From Methylocystis sp. (GTDB taxonomy: Bacteria; Pseudomonadota; Alphaproteobacteria; Rhizobiales; Beijerinckiaceae): 6,239 nucleotides of DNA. The translations under genes and the position numbers were made by a program. Below the pieces are notes generated by a model. That model saw nothing but the letters and a program-made list of their open reading frames with translations, did not search any database and was not told where the DNA came from. Positions 1 through 5,963 of the stretch are shown here, one piece after another; within the stretch, counting starts at the first letter, position 1; each line of letters begins with the position of its first letter. Where the stretch lies: positions 1 to 6,239 of the forward strand of contig JALRFG010000123.1 in the NCBI GenBank assembly GCA_023253795.1, written 5' to 3'.

Positions 1-191
1 AGGGCGATCTCGCCGACATGATCCACCCCGTCGCCGGCGTCATCGCCGCCCTGTCCCGCTATGTGGCGCTGGCCCCGGGCGATCTGATCTTCACCGGCAC
101 GCCGGCCGGGGTTGGCCCGCTGCTGCCCGGCGACCGGGTCGAGGGCGTCATCGCGGGCGTCGGGACCGTCTCCCTGACAATTGAAAAATAA
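1..191 (+). CDS. FAH-family hydrolase (acylpyruvase/fumarylpyruvate hydrolase-like), C-terminal fragment
   Basis: The gene enters from the left edge; the visible frame runs from base 3 to the TAA at 189-191 and gives 62 residues. The residues include DMIHPVAGVIAALSRYVALA and then GDLIFTGTPAGVGPLLPGD, ending in GVGTVSLTIEK. The LxPGDLIFTGTPAGVGP block is the hallmark of the C-terminal part of the fumarylacetoacetate hydrolase fold. The 'DMIH...IAxLSRY' helix before it is typical of the small single-domain members such as E. coli YcgM and fumarylpyruvate hydrolase. These cytoplasmic, divalent-metal-dependent enzymes cleave C-C bonds in acylpyruvates or decarboxylate oxaloacetate-like compounds. 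The metal-binding acidic residues lie upstream of the window, so the substrate cannot be judged. The family is secure; the exact reaction is not. The next gene starts 73 bases downstream on the same strand, which allows co-transcription. Confidence 0.9.
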   Translation, partial: GDLADMIHPVAGVIAALSRYVALAPGDLIFTGTPAGVGPLLPGDRVEGVIAGVGTVSLTIEK

Positions 192-264
192 GGGCGGTTG
201 CGCCGGGGCGCCGTTACCGGCTATTCCCCTTGATGATGGATCGACGACGCGCGAGCCTCTCGAA

Positions 265-1773
265 ATGACGCAGCCGGTCGATCTCGACCCCGAAGACTGG
301 GACGCTTTCCGCGAAACGAGCCATCGCGCGCTCGACGCGATGATCGACTATCTTCGCGATTTGCGGAGCCGGCCGGTCTGGCGCGCGCCCGATGGCGCGG
401 CGCGGGCGCGCTTCACCCGCGAGACCCTGCCGGAGGAAGGCCGCGAATTCGCCGCCGTGCTCGCCGATTTCGAGCAGTTCATCAAACCCTACGCCACCGG
501 CAACATCCATCCGATGTTCATGGGCTGGGCGCAGGGCGCCGGCACGCCGGCCGGCATGATCGCCGATATGCTCGCCGCCGGCATGAACTCCAATTGCGGC
601 GGCCGCAATCACATCGCCCTTGATGTCGAACGACAGATCGCCCGCTGGATGGCGTCGGTCTTCGACTTTCCGCCCGAGGCGAGCGGCATTTTCGTCACCG
701 GCGCCTCAATGGCGAATTTTCTGTGCCTGCTGGTGGCGCGCGATCAGGCCTATGGAACAAACGACGTGCGGCTCAACGGCCTGCGCGCGCTCGACACCCA
801 GCTCATCGCCTACACCTCGCGGGAAGCGCATAATTGCGTCCGGCAGGCGATGGAGCTGGCCGGCCTCGGCGCCAGACATCTGCGCATCATCGACTCCGAT
901 GAACGGCGCGGGATCAAGATCGATGAGCTGCACCACGCCATCGCCGCAGATCGCGCCGCCGGCTTCACGCCGTTTCTGATTGTCGGCACCGCCGGCTCGG
1001 TCGACACCGGCGCCATCGATCCGCTCGATCGTCTCGCCGATGTCGCCCATTCGGAAGACCTCTGGTTTCATGTCGACGGCGCCTTTGGCGCGTTGGCGGC
1101 GCTGGCGCCCGAGTTGAAACCGCTGGTGAAGGGGCTGGAGCGCGCCGACAGCATCGCCTTCGATTTTCACAAATGGCTGCACGTCCCCTATGACGCCGGC
1201 TTCTTTCTTGTCCGCGATCCCGAGACCCACAAGCGCGCCTTCGCCGCCAACGCCGCCTATCTGACGCGCGCGCCGCGCGGCCTTGCGGCCGGCGACACCT
1301 GGCCCTGCGATCTCGGAGCCGATCTATCGCGCGGCTTCCGCGCGCTCAAGACGTGGATGACGATCGAAACTTTCGGCGCGACGAAGCTCGGCGCCTGCAT
1401 CGCCCAGACCTGCCGGCTGGCGAAAAAGCTGGAAAGCTGGATCGACGCCTCCGACGCTTTCGTCATGCGCGCGCCGGTGACGCTCAACATCGTCTGCTTC
1501 AGCGTGAAGGACGATCCCGACGGCGCGCTGGCGCGCGAGATCGTCATGGAGCTGCATGAACGCGGCGAGGCGGCGCCCTCGCTCACCATTCTCGACGGTC
1601 GGCCAGCGATCCGCGCCGCCATCCTCAATCATCGCACCCGTGATGAAGACATCGACGCCTTCACCGAGGTTCTCGAAGCTACGCTGCGCCGCGCCCGCAA
1701 GGAGCCGCATCCGATTGAGGCCCTGCGCGAACCGCCGCATGGACCGGGCAAGACGCCGCTGTCGCAGGATTGA
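265..1773 (+). CDS. Group II PLP-dependent amino acid decarboxylase (aromatic-L-amino-acid decarboxylase-like)
   Basis: A 502-residue cytoplasmic enzyme of the pyridoxal-dependent decarboxylase family (DDC/tyrosine/histidine/glutamate decarboxylase superfamily), close to the usual length of about 480-500. Residues fitting the active site are His189 in EAHNCV (ring-stacking histidine), Asp271 in FHVDGAFGA (contacts the PLP pyridine nitrogen) and Lys303 in DFHKWLHVP (Schiff-base lysine). The N-terminal substrate-side region reads NIHPMFMGWAQGAGTP, and the sequence AAGMNSNCGGRNHIALDVERQ follows it. This resembles a bacterial subgroup of unassigned specificity rather than animal enzymes. The reaction is presumably alpha-decarboxylation of an L-amino acid; the substrate is not readable from the sequence. 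I chose the ATG at 265 because family homology begins at about DPEDWDAFRETSHRALD. The frame is open back to a TTG at 181, but that would overlap the preceding gene and add a low-complexity tail. No strong Shine-Dalgarno precedes 265, so the start is the least certain part. cobT follows after 76 bases. Confidence 0.92.
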   Translation: MTQPVDLDPEDWDAFRETSHRALDAMIDYLRDLRSRPVWRAPDGAARARFTRETLPEEGREFAAVLADFEQFIKPYATGNIHPMFMGWAQGAGTPAGMIADMLAAGMNSNCGGRNHIALDVERQIARWMASVFDFPPEASGIFVTGASMANFLCLLVARDQAYGTNDVRLNGLRALDTQLIAYTSREAHNCVRQAMELAGLGARHLRIIDSDERRGIKIDELHHAIAADRAAGFTPFLIVGTAGSVDTGAIDPLDRLADVAHSEDLWFHVDGAFGALAALAPELKPLVKGLERADSIAFDFHKWLHVPYDAGFFLVRDPETHKRAFAANAAYLTRAPRGLAAGDTWPCDLGADLSRGFRALKTWMTIETFGATKLGACIAQTCRLAKKLESWIDASDAFVMRAPVTLNIVCFSVKDDPDGALAREIVMELHERGEAAPSLTILDGRPAIRAAILNHRTRDEDIDAFTEVLEATLRRARKEPHPIEALREPPHGPGKTPLSQD

Positions 1774-1849
1774 GGCGGCGCGCGCGACGTTAATTGCGCC
1801 AACAACCGGAAAAACTTGCCCCCCTCGCCGGGCTCGCGCATAAGAAGCC

Positions 1850-3769
1850 ATGCCGCCGTCACCGACCAATCGTCGTCCCGCCTCGCCCCGAGAAGCGCCG
1901 CAGGAGCCGTTCAAGCGCGCGATTTCCGGCGCCATGCGGGCGATGGCGAAGACCCATGATCTCGACGTCTCCTATGGCCCCGACCGTCCCTCGCTGATCG
2001 CCGGGCCGGACGGCGCCAAGGCGCGCCTCACCGATCCGCCGCGCAAGCTGACGGCGCGGGACGCGGCGATCCTGCGCGGCCAGTCGGATTCGCTGGCGCT
2101 GCGGCTCGCCTGTCACGACGACGCGCTACACCGCCGTTTCGCGCCCGACACCACCGAGGCGCGCGCCGCGTTCGACGCGCTGGAGCAGGCGCGGGTCGAA
2201 TCCATCGGGGCGCGGCGCATGGCCGGCGTCGCCGCCAATATCGACGCCATGCTCGACGATCGCTACCAGCGCAGCCAGTCGGACCGAATCGAAAGCCGCG
2301 AGGATGCGCCGGTCGAAGACGCGCTGGCGCTGATCGCCCGCGAGCGGCTGACCGGCCTCAAACCGCCGCCCCATGCGGAACGGATCGTCGATCTCTGGCG
2401 CGACGTGATTGAAGAGCGCGCCGGCGCCGATCTCGACCGGCTGACCGGCGCCGTCGAGGACCAGCGCAACTTCGCCCAGATCGTCCGCGATCTGCTGGCG
2501 CATCTTGAAATGGCTTCCGGCGAAGCGCCGCAGGAGCCCGAGACCTCCGAGGAAGACAGCGAAGAGCCGCAAAATCCCGACGAGAGCGATCAGCAGGAGC
2601 AGGAAGAGGATCAGGCGAAAAGCGCCGCCGAGCTAGAGACGGCGATGGCGTCCGAAGATTCGGAAGAGCAGGGCGAGAGCGAATCCGCCGAGGCGCCCTA
2701 TGGCGAGAGCGAGGAAGATTCCGGCGACGGCGATCTCGAAGAAGCCGCTGAAGCGCGCCGGCCGCAATCGGCGGCGGCGGACCGCTCCGGCGCCGATTAC
2801 CACGCCTACACCACCCGTTTCGACGAGACGGTGCGCGCCGAGGAATTGTGCGACACCGAAGAACTCGATCGTCTGCGCGCTTATCTCGACAAGCAGTTAT
2901 TGCATCTTTCCTCAGTCGTCGGCCGTCTCGCCAACCGGCTGCAACGCCGGCTGATGGCGCAGCAGAGCCGCTCCTGGGAGTTCGATCTCGAAGAAGGCAT
3001 GCTCGATCCGGCGCGTCTGCCGCGCGTCATCATCGACTCGCAGCAGCCGCTGTCGTTCAAGCGCGAGAAAGACACCGATTTCCGCGATACGGTGGTGACG
3101 CTGCTGCTCGACAATTCCGGCTCGATGCGCGGCCGACCGATCACCGTCGCCGCGACCTGCGCCGACATTCTCGCCCGCACGCTGGAGCGCTGCGGCGTGA
3201 AGGTCGAAATCCTCGGCTTCACCACTCGCGCCTGGAAGGGCGGTCAGTCCCGCGAGCTCTGGCTCAATGAGGGCAAGAAAGCCAATCCGGGCCGCCTCAA
3301 CGACATCCGCCACATTATCTACAAGGCGGCGGACGCGCCGTGGCGGCGGGCGCGGCGCAACCTCGGCCTGATGATGCGTGAGGGTCTGCTCAAGGAAAAC
3401 ATCGACGGCGAGGCGCTCGACTGGGCCCACCGGCGGCTGATGGCGCGCACCGAGCAGCGCCGCATTCTGATGATGATTTCCGACGGCGCGCCGGTCGACG
3501 ACTCGACGCTGTCCGTCAATCCCGGCAATTATCTCGAACGCCACCTGCGCCAGATCATCCACGACCTCGAGACGAAATCTCCCGTCGAGCTGATCGCCAT
3601 CGGCATCGGCCACGACGTTACCCGCTACTACCGGCGCGCCGTGACCATCGTCGACGCCGAGGAGCTGGGCGGCGTCATGACCGAGAAACTCGCCGAATTG
3701 TTCAGCGAAAATGCGCGTCCCGCCCCGACGCCGCAGGGCCGGAAAACGCCCGCCAGTCTGACCCGCTAG
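1850..3769 (+). CDS. cobT: Cobaltochelatase subunit CobT (aerobic cobalamin pathway)
   Basis: 639 residues, full length for CobT. With CobS (AAA+ ATPase) and CobN (large catalytic subunit) it forms the ATP-dependent chelatase that inserts cobalt into hydrogenobyrinic acid a,c-diamide in the cytoplasm. Residues 20-220 form the helical N-terminal region (FKRAISGAMRAMA..., ending in FAQIVRDLLAHLE). Residues about 223-303 are a very acidic linker rich in Glu, Asp, Ser and Gln, as is usual in CobT and in the ChlD subunit of magnesium chelatase. Residues about 410-620 are a von Willebrand A domain with an intact MIDAS motif, Asp421-Asn-Ser-Gly-Ser425, and Asp545 in MISDGAPVD. The C-terminal 19 residues are a Pro/Arg-rich tail. 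The ATG at 1850 fits the family's N-terminus; the only nearby purine-rich stretch (AAGAAG, 1842-1847) sits too close to be a good ribosome binding site. cobS is not adjacent, unlike in many alphaproteobacteria, so the partner genes must lie elsewhere. Confidence 0.97.
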   Translation: MPPSPTNRRPASPREAPQEPFKRAISGAMRAMAKTHDLDVSYGPDRPSLIAGPDGAKARLTDPPRKLTARDAAILRGQSDSLALRLACHDDALHRRFAPDTTEARAAFDALEQARVESIGARRMAGVAANIDAMLDDRYQRSQSDRIESREDAPVEDALALIARERLTGLKPPPHAERIVDLWRDVIEERAGADLDRLTGAVEDQRNFAQIVRDLLAHLEMASGEAPQEPETSEEDSEEPQNPDESDQQEQEEDQAKSAAELETAMASEDSEEQGESESAEAPYGESEEDSGDGDLEEAAEARRPQSAAADRSGADYHAYTTRFDETVRAEELCDTEELDRLRAYLDKQLLHLSSVVGRLANRLQRRLMAQQSRSWEFDLEEGMLDPARLPRVIIDSQQPLSFKREKDTDFRDTVVTLLLDNSGSMRGRPITVAATCADILARTLERCGVKVEILGFTTRAWKGGQSRELWLNEGKKANPGRLNDIRHIIYKAADAPWRRARRNLGLMMREGLLKENIDGEALDWAHRRLMARTEQRRILMMISDGAPVDDSTLSVNPGNYLERHLRQIIHDLETKSPVELIAIGIGHDVTRYYRRAVTIVDAEELGGVMTEKLAELFSENARPAPTPQGRKTPASLTR

Positions 3770-3778
3770 CTTTCTTCA

Positions 3779-3851
3779 GGCGGCGATTCGCCGCCGCCCG
3801 CCGCGCCGGAAACGAAAAAAGTAAAAAATTTCTTTATTTCGGCTTTTTCCC
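3779..3851 (+). other. cobT 3' region: GC hairpin followed by A/T-rich imperfect hairpin
   Basis: Nine bases after the cobT stop lies a perfect 7-bp GC stem (3779-3785 with 3789-3795, loop ATT). It is not followed by a T-run, so it is a poor rho-independent terminator by itself. Bases 3813-3840 are almost pure A/T. The A-rich left part can pair imperfectly with the T-rich right part (CGAAA at 3813-3817 with TTTCG at 3837-3841, 10 of 13 pairs over the arms), and CTTTTTCC follows. This could be a weak terminator for cobT, a promoter upstream element for the small gene that follows, or both. I see no good -35/-10 pair in it. Confidence 0.3.
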
Positions 3852-3884
3852 TGCAACGAATCGCCCGGACGCGCGTTAGCCAGA

Positions 3885-3928
3885 GCGCGCTTGAGGAGAG
3901 GCGCGCCACAACAAGCGCGAAAACGCGC
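3885..3928 (+). other. Structured leader upstream of the small gene
   Basis: Two GC-rich inverted repeats lie just ahead of the 44-codon reading frame. GCGCGC at 3885-3890 is repeated at 3901-3906 around TTGAGGAGAG. GCGCG at 3915-3919 pairs with CGCGC at 3924-3928 around an AAAA loop. Because GCGCGC is self-complementary and common in this genome, chance is a real explanation. If transcribed, the region would be a short folded 5' leader in front of the ribosome binding site at 3935-3939. Confidence 0.25.
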
Positions 3929-3934
3929 AGTGTC

Positions 3935-3939
3935 GGGAG
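3935..3939 (+). promoter_or_regulatory. Ribosome binding site GGGAG of the small gene
   Basis: GGGAG lies 8 bases upstream of the ATG at 3948. It fixes that ATG as the likely start of the small gene instead of the in-frame TTG at 3891. It is a better site than those in front of the two large plus-strand genes. Confidence 0.5.
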
Positions 3940-3947
3940 CGTGTGCG

Positions 3948-4082
3948 ATGGCGTTTATCACTGAAAAACAAGGCGCGCGTAATCGCGCTTTTGAATATGA
4001 AAAAATGGCGTGTGTGGCGATGTGCGCCTTGGCGGCTATGCCGTTTGCGTTTTGCGCGGCTTTGACGATCTGGGGTTCGTAA
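3948..4082 (+). CDS. Putative 44-residue single-span membrane microprotein, unrecognised
   Basis: The reading frame runs from ATG 3948 to TAA 4080-4082. Residues 1-19 are polar and net basic (MAFITEKQGARNRAFEYEK). Residues 20-42 form one continuous hydrophobic segment long enough to cross the membrane, with cysteines at 22, 26 and 36, and the protein ends in WGS. Support for a real gene is the well-spaced GGGAG site, the neat polar-then-hydrophobic layout, and a stop codon eight bases before a strong terminator hairpin. Against it are its short length and the lack of any family I recognise. A longer version from TTG 3891 adds 19 residues and has no good ribosome binding site. The N-terminus is probably cytoplasmic, since the basic residues lie on that side. 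No function can be assigned. Confidence 0.5.
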   Translation: MAFITEKQGARNRAFEYEKMACVAMCALAAMPFAFCAALTIWGS

Positions 4083-4090
4083 GAAACAAG

Positions 4091-4122
4091 CGCGGGACGC
4101 AGGTCAAAGCCTCCGTCCCGCG
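4091..4122. terminator. Bidirectional rho-independent terminator between converging genes
   Basis: The arms CGCGGGACG (4091-4099) and CGTCCCGCG (4114-4122) are perfect 9-bp complements. Inside them, after one C/C mismatch, AGG (4101-4103) pairs with CCT (4110-4112), leaving a six-base loop, TCAAAG. On the plus strand it is followed by ATTCATTTT; on the minus strand the arm is followed by CTTGTTTCTT (complement of 4081-4090). It sits between the plus-strand small gene, which stops at 4082, and the minus-strand gene, which stops at 4131, exactly where a shared terminator is expected. Confidence 0.82.
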
Positions 4123-4130
4123 ATTCATTT

Positions 4131-4931
4131 TCAGGACGCTTCGGCGATCGGCCATTCGGCCTTGTATTCATTTCCCTTATTATCGTGGGCGATGACCGAC
4201 ATCGTCTTCGCGCCATTGGGCGCATAGCTGAATCGGAAATTCGGGTCTTCCGACAAGGAAATCCCGCCCTCCATCGAAAAGATTAGCGCCTCTCCCTGAC
4301 GGACTTCGACCCGGTCAATAAAATGGGCGGGAATATAAAGCCGCGTCATCTGATCCATCTGCATCCCTGAATTGTTTGGATGCCGGATCATGATCTGCGC
4401 CTCGCGCCGCGCCGGATCGGCGCTTTTGAACTCGCGATATTTCATCTGGCCGAGATGGGCCTTCGCCTCATCCTGATCCTTCACCGCCGGCGCCGAACAG
4501 CCGCCCGCCGCCTTGACGAATTTGACGTCGGCATGGAGGCCGCCGTCACGGGTTTCGGCCACGGTGTGGACATTGCTGTAGGAATTGACCCTGACGCGCG
4601 TTGAGATAAAGCCGACGCCGGCGTCCGGACCCAGCGTGAAAGCGGCCGCCATCGGCATCGGGTTTTGATCGATCACCAGCGTCGCCGTTTTAAGGCCGGC
4701 GGGATTGGCGAAGCGCAAGGTCATCGGCACGATCGCCGCATCCTCGGCGCGCACCGGCGCTTCCAGCGCGACGACGCCATCCTGTTCAAGAAGCGCCCGA
4801 TTCTGAAACAATTCGGCTTTCAATCCCGGCCAGGGATCGGCGTCAGCGGCGCGAAGAATCGTCGGCGCGCCGACCAGCAAAGGCATGAGCGCCGTAAGAG
4901 CAAGGATGCGGACAGAGCGATCAAACGACAT
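4131..4931 (-). CDS. Quinoprotein dehydrogenase-associated SoxYZ-like carrier protein, exported
   Basis: 266 residues, a fusion of SoxY-like and SoxZ-like domains. Residues 1-31 are a signal peptide: basic start (MSFDRSVR), hydrophobic core (ILALTALMPLLV), likely cleavage near LRAADA-DPWPG, so the mature protein is periplasmic. Residues about 33-150 are SoxY-like (GLKAELF..., PMTLRFANPAGLKTATLVIDQNP) and end at AAGGCSAPA, whose Cys145 matches the carrier cysteine of the SoxY GGCGG arm. Residues about 172-262 are SoxZ-like (IMIRHPNNSGMQ..., LYIPAHFIDRVEV, AHDNKGNEY). In sulfur oxidation SoxYZ carries intermediates on that cysteine; this fused family is known from genomes with PQQ dehydrogenases and its cargo is not established. 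The start at 4931 is supported by GGAG six bases upstream. It lies 84 bases downstream of the metallohydrolase gene in the same direction, forming a likely functional pair. Confidence 0.93.
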   Translation of the reverse strand: MSFDRSVRILALTALMPLLVGAPTILRAADADPWPGLKAELFQNRALLEQDGVVALEAPVRAEDAAIVPMTLRFANPAGLKTATLVIDQNPMPMAAAFTLGPDAGVGFISTRVRVNSYSNVHTVAETRDGGLHADVKFVKAAGGCSAPAVKDQDEAKAHLGQMKYREFKSADPARREAQIMIRHPNNSGMQMDQMTRLYIPAHFIDRVEVRQGEALIFSMEGGISLSEDPNFRFSYAPNGAKTMSVIAHDNKGNEYKAEWPIAEAS

Positions 4932-4937
4932 GGCTGT

Positions 4938-4941
4938 CTCC
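4938..4941 (-). promoter_or_regulatory. Ribosome binding site GGAG of the SoxYZ-like gene
   Basis: On the minus strand, GGAG lies six bases before the ATG at 4931, the optimal spacing. It confirms the start that gives a well-formed signal peptide. Confidence 0.65.
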
Positions 4942-4957
4942 GGAAAGATTGGCCGGG

Positions 4958-4963
4958 ATTATA
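4958..4963 (-). promoter_or_regulatory. Possible internal -10 element (TATAAT) ahead of the SoxYZ-like gene
   Basis: A perfect TATAAT reads on the minus strand in the 84-base gap between the two minus-strand genes. It would place a transcript start near 4951, about 20 bases before the ATG. No recognisable TTGACA-like box lies 16-18 bases upstream; the nearest TTG (in TTGTCT) is 23 bases away. An extra promoter giving more carrier than hydrolase is possible, but the evidence is one hexamer. Confidence 0.3.
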
Positions 4964-5015
4964 AACTTGGCGGACGGATCGGCGAGAGACAAAGTCGCAG
5001 CCGCCGCGCCAGCCG

Positions 5016-5963
5016 TCAGGGCGTCTCCCATTCCAGTTCGGCGAATCCGGCGGTGGCGTTGCGCCGGTGATAATCGTCGAACAATTGCCATTTCGGCCTT
5101 TCGGCCTCGCCGGCGGTCTTGGTCGTTTCGTCGACGGTGGCGCCTTTCCGGATCGCGGCGCGCAAATCGGCGGTGAGGCGGGTCAGATAGGCGCGCTGAT
5201 CGTCCAGCGCCTTCGGCCAGGGCGCAACCATCGGCCCATGCCCCGGCACAACCCGGGTCGCCGGGATCGCCGCCAGCCGGTCGGCGACGTCGAGAAAGCC
5301 CAACAAACTCCCGTCAACAACAGGAACATGCTGTAAAAACAACAGGTCTCCGGCAAAAAGCACGCCGCTTTTTTCATCCAGAACCGTCAGATCGCAATCG
5401 CTATGGGCGGTGCGCCAGGCCTGCAAGACAAGGCGTCTGCCGCCAAGGTCGAGCGTCAGCCTGTCCGCGACCGTCTCGGTGGGCGGAATGATCCGAACGC
5501 CATCAAGCGCATCGCCCATCGCAGCCCGGAAGGACGTAAGGAAAAACTCTCCCCGCGCCGCCAGCGCGCGCGGCAAATTTTTATGACCGACAAAAATGAC
5601 CCCGGCGCCTTCGAAAGCGGCGTTGCCGAAGACATGGTCCGGATGCGCATGGGTGTTGATGACATAGCGGATCGGCGTGCTTGTCCGTTCGCGCAGGGCG
5701 GCCAGAAAAGCCTGCCCCTCCAGAAAACTGCCGCCGGTGTCGATCACCGCCACAGCCTCTTCGCCGACAATCGCGCCAAGATTGGCGATGCCGCCAAGAT
5801 TGGCGCGCGTCATCAAGGCCGTCTCGCCCTGATGGACAAAAACGCCCGGCGTGATCTCCTCCAGGACGAAACCCGGCGCCGCCTGACTCGCGCAGGTGAG
5901 GGCGATCAGCGCCGCCGCCCCCAGAAAGACCCGGAACAAGCCTTGCCGGAATAAACTTTGCAT
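5016..5963 (-). CDS. Quinoprotein relay system zinc metallohydrolase (SoxH-like, metallo-beta-lactamase fold), exported
   Basis: 315 residues from the ATG at 5963. Residues 1-29 are a signal peptide (MQSLFRQGLFR, core VFLGAAALIALTC, cleavage near SQA-AP), so it acts in the periplasm. The rest is one metallo-beta-lactamase domain with all expected metal ligands: His105, His107, Asp109 and His110 in NTHAHPDHVFGN, His187 in RTAHSDCD, Asp206 in FAGDLLF and His242 in PGHGP, enough for a two-zinc site. The opening FVLEEITPGVFVHQGE and IANLGAIVGEEAVAVIDTGGS match SoxH-related hydrolases found with PQQ systems, probably the subtype called metallohydrolase 2. They are thought to hydrolyse an adduct on a carrier, which fits the SoxYZ-like gene 84 bases downstream. 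The frame extends upstream to an ATG at 6026, but the extra 21 basic residues would spoil the signal peptide. The ribosome binding site before 5963 is weak (GGAAAA). A generic MBL hydrolase is the alternative reading. Confidence 0.92.
   Translation of the reverse strand: MQSLFRQGLFRVFLGAAALIALTCASQAAPGFVLEEITPGVFVHQGETALMTRANLGGIANLGAIVGEEAVAVIDTGGSFLEGQAFLAALRERTSTPIRYVINTHAHPDHVFGNAAFEGAGVIFVGHKNLPRALAARGEFFLTSFRAAMGDALDGVRIIPPTETVADRLTLDLGGRRLVLQAWRTAHSDCDLTVLDEKSGVLFAGDLLFLQHVPVVDGSLLGFLDVADRLAAIPATRVVPGHGPMVAPWPKALDDQRAYLTRLTADLRAAIRKGATVDETTKTAGEAERPKWQLFDDYHRRNATAGFAELEWETP

Noticed and set aside
181..264. Upstream TTG start for the decarboxylase, adding 28 residues
   Set aside because: It would overlap the end of the FAH-family gene, has no ribosome binding site, and the added residues do not resemble the family's N-terminus.
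2912..3613. 233-residue minus-strand reading frame inside cobT
   Set aside because: It lies wholly antisense to the conserved von Willebrand A region of cobT and has no family features; it reflects codon bias.
3779..3795. Rho-independent terminator directly after cobT
   Set aside because: The 7-bp stem is perfect, but GC-rich sequence and not a T-run follows it, so it was recorded only as a hairpin.
3776..4225. 149-residue minus-strand reading frame across the cobT downstream region
   Set aside because: It overlaps the strong terminator, the end of the SoxYZ-like gene and the small plus-strand gene. Its composition is Arg/Ala/Pro-rich as in antisense frames of GC-rich DNA, with no recognisable domain.
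5886..5900. Lipoprotein signal (lipobox) at ALTC in the metallohydrolase leader
   Set aside because: Threonine directly before the cysteine and alanine at -3 do not fit a lipobox well; a signal peptidase I site at SQA-AP is a better match.
5403..5954. 183-residue plus-strand reading frame opposite the metallohydrolase
   Set aside because: It is antisense to the conserved zinc-binding region; the minus-strand protein explains the sequence.
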